Source: Mediterranea massiliensis (lineage in GTDB: Bacteria > Bacteroidota > Bacteroidia > Bacteroidales > Bacteroidaceae). Taken from it: 64,000 bases of DNA. Positions 1 through 6,115 of the stretch are shown here, in pieces. Both the position numbers and the translations under genes were made by a program. How positions within the stretch are numbered: position 1 is the stretch's first letter; every line of letters starts with the position of its first letter. The stretch lies in assembly GCF_900128475.1 (NCBI RefSeq), contig NZ_LT635836.1:510526-574525 (forward strand), written 5' to 3'. A model generated the notes under the pieces. The model was not told the DNA's origin. It made no database searches and saw only the letters and a list, made by a program, of their open reading frames with translations.

Positions 1-64
1 CGGGCAGTTCGGCCTTGTCCAGCTTCCGACGGAACAATCCGGCTATTTCTTCATTTTCTTTCAT
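1..64 (-). CDS. Partial protein, possible anti-sigma factor (N-terminus only)
   Basis: An ATG at 64-62 opens a frame that runs off the left edge of the window. Only about 21 residues are visible (MKENEEIAGLFRRKLDKAEL and onward). It overlaps the 3' end of the ECF sigma gene by 14 bases, a sign of translational coupling. In Bacteroides the gene just downstream of an ECF sigma factor is often an anti-sigma factor or an associated membrane protein. The role here is inferred from position only, because no domain can be seen in so short a piece. Confidence 0.5.
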   Translation of the reverse strand, partial: MKENEEIAGLFRRKLDKAELP

Positions 65-608
65 GGGCAGTATATTCTTTAATTCTTTTTGCTAACAGAC
101 ACTTGGCTCTGAACAACTGCGAGGTGGAGGAGTGTTCCTTGATGTGAAGCAGGCGGGCTATCTCCTTGTGCGACTTCTCCTCGAACACATACAGGTTGAA
201 CACCGTACGGCATCCGTCGGGCAGTTCGGCCACAAACTTCATCAGCACCTCCTCGGACAAGCCGCTTCCGCTTTCAGCCACCGAAGCCTCGTCTATCACG
301 TCGGGCAGCTGCTCCTCGCTGACCACCAGCTGGGTGAAGCGCTGCTTCCGCCTCAGGTAGTCGATGGCCTGGGTCATCATCACCCGTGTCATCCACGTGG
401 CCAACGAACATTCGCCCCGAAAGGTGAAGTTGGAGAAAATCTTGACGAAGCCGTCATGCAACACGTCATGCGCTTCGTCCATATCGCCCGTATAGCGGTA
501 GCACACGGCCAGCATCTGGCGCGAATAGAGGGTATACAGCTCTTTCCGAGCAGCATTGTCGCCTGCCCGACATCCTTCAACCAACTCTATTTCACAATCT
601 TGTGTCAA
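51..608 (-). CDS. ECF-type RNA polymerase sigma factor
   Basis: This encodes a small sigma-70 family protein that would direct RNA polymerase to a limited regulon. Region 2 is visible (GDNAARKELYTLYSRQ, then the DEAHDVLHDGFVKIF helix and ATWMTRVMMTQAIDYLRR). Region 4 is visible at the C-terminus (LPDGCRTVFNLYVFEEKSHK, followed by a helix-turn-helix with SSTSQLFRAK). There is no ATG in frame upstream of region 2. A TTG at 608 gives about 185 residues and the N-terminal spacing usual for the family. A TTG at 665 would add 19 residues that do not look like the family. The downstream partner at 64 overlaps it, as in sigma/anti-sigma pairs. The family call is firm, but the start codon is not. Confidence 0.88.
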   Translation of the reverse strand: MTQDCEIELVEGCRAGDNAARKELYTLYSRQMLAVCYRYTGDMDEAHDVLHDGFVKIFSNFTFRGECSLATWMTRVMMTQAIDYLRRKQRFTQLVVSEEQLPDVIDEASVAESGSGLSEEVLMKFVAELPDGCRTVFNLYVFEEKSHKEIARLLHIKEHSSTSQLFRAKCLLAKRIKEYTAHERK

Positions 609-735
609 AACCTGTCTACGGACGCTTCCTCGCGTCGTTTGTCTGTTAGACGCAGCACTCCACAAAATGCTGCAAGCTAAAAATTAAAAAGATGTTAAAG
701 AGAAAGGAAGACACTTCCTGTCTGTCTCCACGAGC

Positions 736-790
736 TGAAAAAGAAAAAAGCCTTCCATAAATTGACCTGCTCCCAGACAATCTATGAAAG
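736..790 (-). terminator. Rho-independent terminator of nadC
   Basis: On the minus strand a stem of about 15 bp (arms 776-790 and 748-762, a few mismatches, GCC/GGC at the base) is followed by a long T-rich tail (747-736). It lies about 37 bases past the nadC stop codon. Confidence 0.8.
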
Positions 791-826
791 GCAAATCCGT
801 TTGTCTCCGATATCCTTACAAAGCAA

Positions 827-1675
827 TCAGCATGCCTTGAAGCTCATGTCCAGTCCCTTGACCGAATGGGTCAGTGCACCGACCGAGATGAAGTCCACGC
901 CACACTCGGCATAGTCGCGCAGGGTGTCGAAGGTAATGCCGCCCGACGACTCCGTCTCGTAGCGTCCGCCCACCATCTCGACGGCCTTGCGGGTCATCTC
1001 AGGCGTAAAGTTGTCGAACATGATGCGGTCTACGCCACCCAAGTCGAGCACCTGCTGGAGTTCGTCGAAGTTGCGCACTTCGATTTCTATCTTCAGGTCC
1101 TTGCCTTTAGCCTTGCAATATTCCTTGGCGCGCGTGATGGCCTTGTCGATGCCACCTGCAAAGTCCACGTGGTTGTCCTTGAGCAGAATCATGTCGAAGA
1201 GGCCGATGCGGTGGTTCACACCTCCACCTATCTTGACGGCCATCTTCTCGAGGATGCGCATGCCGGGAGTGGTCTTGCGGGTATCGAGCACGCGGGTGTG
1301 CGTACCCTTGAGGCGTTCCTGATACTTGTGGGTCATGGTGGCGATGCCGCTCATGCGCTGCATGATGTTCAGCATCAGGCGTTCCGTCTGGAGGAGCGAC
1401 TGCACCTTGCCTTCCACAATCATGGCCACGTCGCCAGGCTTCACCTCGGCGCCGTCGTTGATGTAAACCGTCACTTTCATCGTAGGGTCGAAGCGGCGGA
1501 ACACTTCCTTGGCCACCTCGATGCCGGCCAGGATGCCTGCTTCCTTGATCAAAAGCTTCGACTTGCCCATCGCCGTCTCGGGGATGCACGAGAGGGTGGT
1601 ATGGTCGCCGTCGCCTATATCTTCTGCAAAAGCCAGGTCGATGAGCCTGTCTATCAGTTCTTGTTCCTTATTCAT
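827..1675 (-). CDS. nadC: Nicotinate-nucleotide pyrophosphorylase (carboxylating)
   Basis: NadC converts quinolinate and PRPP to nicotinate mononucleotide, CO2 and pyrophosphate, the last step of de novo pyridine ring synthesis in the cytoplasm. The 282-residue length is normal. Family marks seen are EDIGDGDHTT near the N-terminus, the substrate-binding LDTRKTTPGMR, the KIGGGVNHRIGLFDMILLKD segment with conserved His and Lys, and the barrel end SSGGITFDT followed by GVDFISVGALTHS. The ATG at 1675 overlaps the stop of the upstream DUF4783 gene by 8 bases (ATGAATAA), so the two genes are probably coupled. A start four codons earlier is possible but would deepen the overlap. A terminator follows at 790-736. 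Confidence 0.96.
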   Translation of the reverse strand: MNKEQELIDRLIDLAFAEDIGDGDHTTLSCIPETAMGKSKLLIKEAGILAGIEVAKEVFRRFDPTMKVTVYINDGAEVKPGDVAMIVEGKVQSLLQTERLMLNIMQRMSGIATMTHKYQERLKGTHTRVLDTRKTTPGMRILEKMAVKIGGGVNHRIGLFDMILLKDNHVDFAGGIDKAITRAKEYCKAKGKDLKIEIEVRNFDELQQVLDLGGVDRIMFDNFTPEMTRKAVEMVGGRYETESSGGITFDTLRDYAECGVDFISVGALTHSVKGLDMSFKAC

Positions 1676-2060
1676 TGGTCTTGTCAATTCTTATTTGATG
1701 TATAAAATATCTGTTATGTTCTCTACGGAAGAAACAATTCACACGGAAGTTTCCGTTGGCCGTCTGCAGGGTACCGACGATGAAGCTCGACTCATCGCGC
1801 TTGCCCTGATGCTTGACGTCGAACCTGCTTACCTTGTTGTTGGTAAAGAAGTCCGAAATAGCTCCTTCGGCACCCACCTTATCCAGCTGGGCAGGCTTGC
1901 TCAGGATGACCAAGTCCACCTTCTCGCCCAGATAGCGGTTCAGTTCCTGCGAGCTGCCTTTCTTGAAGGCTACCACTACGCCTACAGGAACATCCTGCGC
2001 CAGCAGGGAGGCAAGGCCCACCCACAAACTGAGCAGTAAAAAGATTACCCGTTTTTTCAT
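1668..2060 (-). CDS. DUF4783 exported protein
   Basis: This is a 130-residue protein with a clear signal peptide (MKKRVIFLLLSLWVGLASLLAQ, cleavage after LLAQ). The mature part of about 108 residues has the DUF4783 pattern: an N-terminal VVVAFKKGSSQELNRYLGEK and a C-terminal GNFRVNCFFRREHNRYFIHQ. The family is restricted to Bacteroidetes, is exported to the periplasm or envelope, and has no known biochemical function. It precedes nadC with an 8-base overlap, an arrangement that suggests co-expression but gives no functional clue. Confidence 0.85.
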   Translation of the reverse strand: MKKRVIFLLLSLWVGLASLLAQDVPVGVVVAFKKGSSQELNRYLGEKVDLVILSKPAQLDKVGAEGAISDFFTNNKVSRFDVKHQGKRDESSFIVGTLQTANGNFRVNCFFRREHNRYFIHQIRIDKTNE

Positions 2061-2080
2061 ATTACAAGCATTTACCTATG

Positions 2081-2113
2081 CAAAGATACAGATTTATTGC
2101 AATATACCACAAA
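2081..2113 (-). promoter_or_regulatory. Promoter of the DUF4783-nadC operon
   Basis: On the minus strand the -7 box TATCTTTG lies at 2088-2081 and a -33 TTTG at 2113-2110, 21 bp apart. Both match the Bacteroides consensus. The box ends about 20 bases before the ATG at 2060. Confidence 0.7.
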
Positions 2114-2128
2114 AATGTTGTAATTTTG
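2097..2128 (+). promoter_or_regulatory. Promoter of rlmH
   Basis: A -7 box TAATTTTG is at 2121-2128, with a -33 TTG at 2097-2099 and a 21-bp spacer. It overlaps the divergent DUF4783-nadC promoter, so the two polymerases would compete for the same 48 bp. Confidence 0.65.
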
Positions 2129-2153
2129 TTCGCTAATCCAATCAAAAAACAGC

Positions 2154-2627
2154 ATGAAAACCATTCTACTCGTCGTAGGGAAAACCGTTGAGCCCCATTT
2201 CATTACCGCCATCGGCGACTACGTGCAACGCACAAAACGCTACCTGTCGTTCGACCTGGAAGTGATTCCCGAACTGAAGAGCACCAAGAGCCTCTCCGAG
2301 GAGGTGCAGAAGGAGAAGGAAGGCGACCTCATCCTGAAAGCTCTCCAGCCGGGCGACGTCGTGGTGCTGCTCGACGAAGGGGGGAAAGAAATGCGCTCCC
2401 TGGAGTTTGCCGACTACATGAAGCGCAAGATGAATACGGTGAACAAGCGGCTGGTCTTCGTCATCGGAGGGCCTTATGGCTTCGCGCCGAAGGTCTATGC
2501 CGCGGCCCACGAGAAGATGTCGCTCTCGCGCATGACCTTCTCCCACCAGATGGTGAGGCTCATCTTCGTGGAGCAGCTCTATCGGGCCATGTCCATCCTG
2601 AACGGAAGCCCTTACCATCATGAATAA
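2154..2627 (+). CDS. rlmH: 23S rRNA (pseudouridine1915-N3)-methyltransferase
   Basis: RlmH is a SPOUT-class methyltransferase that uses S-adenosylmethionine to methylate pseudouridine 1915 in helix 69 of 23S rRNA on assembled ribosomes. The 157 residues are the standard length. The SAM-binding trefoil knot is seen as VVLLDEGGKEMRSLEFADYM, then FVIGGPYGFAPKVY, and the C-terminal SLSRMTFSHQMVRLIFVEQL with YRAMSILNGSPYHHE. The final YHH(E) ending is the RNA-binding tail typical of the family. It stands alone between a divergent promoter and a palindromic repeat that starts within its stop codon. Confidence 0.97.
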   Translation: MKTILLVVGKTVEPHFITAIGDYVQRTKRYLSFDLEVIPELKSTKSLSEEVQKEKEGDLILKALQPGDVVVLLDEGGKEMRSLEFADYMKRKMNTVNKRLVFVIGGPYGFAPKVYAAAHEKMSLSRMTFSHQMVRLIFVEQLYRAMSILNGSPYHHE

Positions 2628-2704
2628 TTGAAAATGGAGAATGGAAAATTGAAAATGACCCGATTGGGAAATAATTCTCCATTCTCAATTTTCCATTTTC
2701 AATT
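2626..2704. repeat. Palindromic AT-rich intergenic repeat, copy 1
   Basis: The left arm (from 2626) and right arm (to 2704) are near-perfect reverse complements built from short words such as TTGAAAATGG and AGAATGGAAAA, with a short centre around 2658-2680. It fills the whole space between the convergent rlmH and fkp genes and touches both stop codons, so it may act as a two-way terminator or mRNA-end stabiliser. Related copies are at 6031-6111 and 15146-15234. Confidence 0.85.
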
Positions 2705-2707
2705 AAA

Positions 2708-5563
2708 TTACGATCTCGACACCTGGAACCCCTTGTCCGACAGGGACATCCCGACGAAGCGGGCACGCGGATTGGGCGCCTCGCGGGTCAGCGTCTCGCG
2801 GATGCGCAGGGCGGCCTGTGGGTCTTTGGCCACCATGTAGAGGTAACCTCCCCCACCCGCACCAGGCAACTTGTAGCCCAGCGTATAATCCTTTATCTTA
2901 TTGATAATCTCTTCCACGGCGGGCGGATTGGTACCGCTGTCCAGGGCCTTGTTCTGCGTCCACGTCTTGCCCACCAGCTTGCCGAATGCCTCGAAGTCAT
3001 TGCGCTGGATGGCTTCGGCCATGTCGAGCGCATGGGCTTTCATCTCGCCCAGCAGAGAGAGGTGCGGCCCCGAATTGAGGAACATGGAGCGCACGATTTC
3101 CGCCAGAATGCCTTTGGCCGTGCGGGTGATGCCTGTGTAGTAGAGCAGGTGGCACGCGCGATATTCGGGCTGGACAAACAAGTGGTCGGGCAACCAACGC
3201 ACGAGGGGCTGCTGGACGAAGCCTGGCTCCGTCTGCAAGAGCTTGATGCCTTGAAGCACGCCGCCGTATTGGTCTTGCCAGCCACCTCCCGTGGTGAGCA
3301 GCTGCTCGAGGGCAAGAGTACGGCGACACACCTCATTCTTGTCCCACGACAGGCCGCAGAAATCGCTCAGCGACCCCAAGACGGTGGACGCCAGGATGGA
3401 GCTGGTACCCAACCCTGACCCCGCAGGGATGGCCGAGAGCAGGGTGATTTCAATACCCGTCCCAAAAGCCTGAAGCTGTTCGGCCAGCGTGGCGTAAGCC
3501 ACTTCGGAGAACTTGGGCGAGAAGCCTGCCAGCACCAACGCCGCCTTGGGAATGGAGAAGGGCGAACCTATCTTGCAATAGTCATGCAATTCCTCGTACG
3601 TGCGAATGACCTCCATGGCGCCCATGTCGATGGAGCGGAGGATGATGTGGAAGTCCTGGCAGGGCTTGACATACACCTGCAGGGGCGGCTGGCCATTGAG
3701 CTCGACGGCGATGTTCACCACATGCCCGCCCGCAAAGAGCGAATAGGGAGGCGTGTCGGTCCATCCGCCCGCCATGTCGATGCGCACAGGGCTTCGTCCC
3801 CACACAATCTGGTCGCTATAGACGTTGAGCATGGGGTGGCTCTTATGTTCGTAGAGGTCGGCCAGCAGGCCTTCGCGGAGCAGGCCGAAGGCAGCCTGTT
3901 CGTCGGCCTTGTAGTCGGCGCCCCCCAGCTTGTCCACCTGCGCACGAAGCATGCGGTTGTGGATGCGTTGCATCAGCGGGGCATCGTCGGGCAGCGGAGC
4001 TGGCTTCGGCAGGTCGAGGCGATGGTATTCGCGCGCGGCGTCGGCCAGGTCGAGCTGGTAGAAGACGCTTTTCTCATAGTTCAAGGCCAGCAGTTCCCAG
4101 TTCTTCTTGGCGAAGGCTTCGCGTTGGGCATAGAGGCGGCGCAGGTCGGCACGGGCGGAAATCTCGTCGGCCGAGAGGCGTTCAGACGCCAGCCACTTCT
4201 GACGAACCTCCCACGAGGTAGGGTTAGTGGTCATCCAGGCAACCATCTGCCCCATCGTCTCCACATCGTACACTACAGGGAAGAGGGCAGCGGCCTGAAG
4301 GTCGTCGCGACGGCCGGACAGGTCGTCCAAGGTCAAGCCGCGCTCGTTCAGCCAGCAGAAGAAAGGAGTATTCAGATAGCAGGTGTCCATGGCGTCCAAT
4401 GCCCCCTTGAAGGCATCGTCGAAGCCATAGGGGCGGACGGCCCATCCCCCACCCTGCAGGGGCACGATGTCGATGCAGGTACCGTCCGTCAGGGCCAGCG
4501 TCCAGTCGTTGTGGGGCACACCCGTGATAATCTGTCGGGCGCCCAACACCCACGTGGAGGGCACGCAGCTGTTTTCTATCCACACATCGTCGTTGCCCTC
4601 GATAAACTTGACGCCCACCTCGGCGTTCTGGGTGAAGATGGAGGCGCTGGGCTTCACCTTGCGGTGCATGATGCGCCGCTGGTCGGCCACCTTGCCTTGC
4701 AGGGCGACGGTGCTCGAAAGCAGCTCGCGGCTGGTGCCGTAGTGGTAGAACTCGCCGCCCGGCAGGGGCAGGATGGCTACCGACAGGGCGTTCAGCTCGT
4801 CGTCGGCAATGCGGGGATTGGCACCCAGCGCCCGACCGAAGTCGGAGTAGAGGTCGTAGTAGCGCAGGTCGGACCAGAGAACGGCAGGATCTGTCGGCCC
4901 TTCGGCCTTGAGCGAACGCTTCTTGAGCAGCTCGACGGCACGGTCGCTCAGGAGCCAGATGCCGATGTCCATCAGGAAGAGATGGGTTTGCGACAGGTCT
5001 TCGAGCTGGGCCAGCGAGGGCTTCTGAAGCATGTAGTCGAGCACCTCGGGCGTCTGGCGGCTGGAGACGAACACGCCGTGATGGGTGGCCAGCACGGGGT
5101 CTACCCACAGGCCGTAGCACACGACGTCGGCCTCGGGGATGTCCTGCAAGGGCTTCTCGGCGCGGATGTAGACGTCGCCGCTGGCAATGAGGGTACGGAG
5201 CGACTCGGGGGCACGCTCCATGATCTTTTCATAAAGGGGGAGTTGCAGGGAGAGCAGGTTCTGTCCCAGCTGCTGGCCGCGTGCCCAGCGGAACACTGGC
5301 AGGGGCGTCAGTATCTTGCCCGAGGGGGCGTAGGAAGGCAGGCGTCGGCTCTGTCCGCCGGCATGGAAAAGGATGCGCTTCTCGGCACGTGCCTCGGCCG
5401 GGCGGTGCTGTTCCCACTGGCGCAGGAGCCAGGTGGTGCCGCCACCCGAGCCCAGCTTCATGCCGACGGGGTCGGACGTATAAAACCATTCATCCGTATT
5501 CACGTGCTCCAGTTCGGAGAAGGCCTCCACCAGGTTGGGGGGCAATGACAAGAGTTTCTGCAT
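2708..5563 (-). CDS. fkp: Bifunctional fucokinase / L-fucose-1-phosphate guanylyltransferase
   Basis: Fkp phosphorylates free L-fucose and then makes GDP-L-fucose, letting the cell decorate capsules and surface glycoproteins with scavenged host fucose. The 951 residues match the known fused enzyme. The N-terminal half has the pyrophosphorylase signature (GMKLGSGGGTTWLL near residue 35-50) and a beta-helix-like middle. The C-terminal third is a GHMP kinase: WGRSPVRIDMAGGWTDTPP, then SAIPAGSGLGTSSILASTVL for ATP, and the C-terminal LPGAGGGGYLYMVA. It is a single gene with its own promoter-like box at 5604-5597 and a palindromic repeat directly after its stop codon. The family is characteristic of Bacteroides. 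Confidence 0.97.
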   Translation of the reverse strand: MQKLLSLPPNLVEAFSELEHVNTDEWFYTSDPVGMKLGSGGGTTWLLRQWEQHRPAEARAEKRILFHAGGQSRRLPSYAPSGKILTPLPVFRWARGQQLGQNLLSLQLPLYEKIMERAPESLRTLIASGDVYIRAEKPLQDIPEADVVCYGLWVDPVLATHHGVFVSSRQTPEVLDYMLQKPSLAQLEDLSQTHLFLMDIGIWLLSDRAVELLKKRSLKAEGPTDPAVLWSDLRYYDLYSDFGRALGANPRIADDELNALSVAILPLPGGEFYHYGTSRELLSSTVALQGKVADQRRIMHRKVKPSASIFTQNAEVGVKFIEGNDDVWIENSCVPSTWVLGARQIITGVPHNDWTLALTDGTCIDIVPLQGGGWAVRPYGFDDAFKGALDAMDTCYLNTPFFCWLNERGLTLDDLSGRRDDLQAAALFPVVYDVETMGQMVAWMTTNPTSWEVRQKWLASERLSADEISARADLRRLYAQREAFAKKNWELLALNYEKSVFYQLDLADAAREYHRLDLPKPAPLPDDAPLMQRIHNRMLRAQVDKLGGADYKADEQAAFGLLREGLLADLYEHKSHPMLNVYSDQIVWGRSPVRIDMAGGWTDTPPYSLFAGGHVVNIAVELNGQPPLQVYVKPCQDFHIILRSIDMGAMEVIRTYEELHDYCKIGSPFSIPKAALVLAGFSPKFSEVAYATLAEQLQAFGTGIEITLLSAIPAGSGLGTSSILASTVLGSLSDFCGLSWDKNEVCRRTLALEQLLTTGGGWQDQYGGVLQGIKLLQTEPGFVQQPLVRWLPDHLFVQPEYRACHLLYYTGITRTAKGILAEIVRSMFLNSGPHLSLLGEMKAHALDMAEAIQRNDFEAFGKLVGKTWTQNKALDSGTNPPAVEEIINKIKDYTLGYKLPGAGGGGYLYMVAKDPQAALRIRETLTREAPNPRARFVGMSLSDKGFQVSRS

Positions 5564-5596
5564 ATCTTCGCTTTTTGTAGTTTCTATAATTGGCTA

Positions 5597-5604
5597 CAAA
5601 AATA
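5597..5604 (-). promoter_or_regulatory. -7 promoter box of fkp
   Basis: On the minus strand TATTTTTG matches TAnnTTTG and ends about 33 bases before the fkp ATG. A clear -33 box is not seen. Confidence 0.55.
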
Positions 5605-5670
5605 ACGATTTTTGCCGTATCAAGATGAAAGTTTGTTGTCTAAAAAAACGACCCTCGTCTTGATGCCGCC

Positions 5671-6030
5671 TCAGCACCCCTCGCCCACGGCCTCGGCCAG
5701 CAACGGAGGCAGGTCGAAGTGCGCCGCCTTAATGCGCCCGATCAGCTCCTTGCCCGCAGGGGTCGGCACGAAGTACATCTGACGCTTGTCCTCGCGCCCC
5801 ACCTGGCGCACAATCAGTTCCTTGCTCTCGACGGAGCGGATGACTTTCGACGCGTTGGAGGCCGAAAGCCCCAAAGCCTCGGCCACCTCGCTGGAGCTCA
5901 GCTTGCCCCGCGACAGGAGCGTACAGAGCAGCATGCCTTCGTTGAGCGACAGGCCATAGGCCTGCTCAAACTGGGCCTCGAACTCGGCGATGGCCCGATA
6001 GATGTCGCGTATTTTACACAAAACTTCCAT
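5671..6030 (-). CDS. MarR-family transcriptional regulator
   Basis: This is a 119-residue winged helix-turn-helix protein. LSLNEGMLLCTLLSRGKLSS leads into the recognition helix (SSEVAEALGLSASNASKVIR). The wing is VRQVGREDKRQMYFVPTPAG, with the conserved Asp-Lys-Arg pattern of MarR proteins. The ATG at 6030 is chosen because a longer frame starting at 6108 would translate the palindromic repeat, which is not protein-like. It follows the sulfurtransferase flavoprotein gene on the same strand, so it may regulate that gene; this is inference from position. The ligand is unknown. MarR proteins often sense phenolics, or oxidants and persulfides through cysteines, but only one Cys near the N-terminus and one at the C-terminus are present here. 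Confidence 0.85.
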   Translation of the reverse strand: MEVLCKIRDIYRAIAEFEAQFEQAYGLSLNEGMLLCTLLSRGKLSSSEVAEALGLSASNASKVIRSVESKELIVRQVGREDKRQMYFVPTPAGKELIGRIKAAHFDLPPLLAEAVGEGC

Positions 6031-6111
6031 AATTGAGAATTGAGAATTGAAAATTGAGAATGGAGAATGGCGTTTCCGTTTTTTCCATTTTCCATTCTCC
6101 ATTTTCAATTA
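6031..6111. repeat. Palindromic AT-rich intergenic repeat, copy 2
   Basis: It is built from the same words as the copy at 2626-2704 (AATTGAGAATTG, TTGAGAATGGAGAATGG, and reverse complement CCATTCTCCATTTTCAATT). The arms pair around a centre near 6072-6080. It starts four bases after the stop codon of the flavoprotein gene (minus strand) and ends at the ATG of the MarR gene, so it forms the latter's entire upstream region. Confidence 0.85.
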
Positions 6112-6115
6112 TCCA

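Noticed and set aside
6031..6108. N-terminal extension of the MarR protein from 6108
   Set aside because: The 26 extra residues translate the palindromic repeat (MKMENGKWKKRKRHSPFSIF); the same kind of false extension occurs before the transglutaminase gene at 15141-15191.
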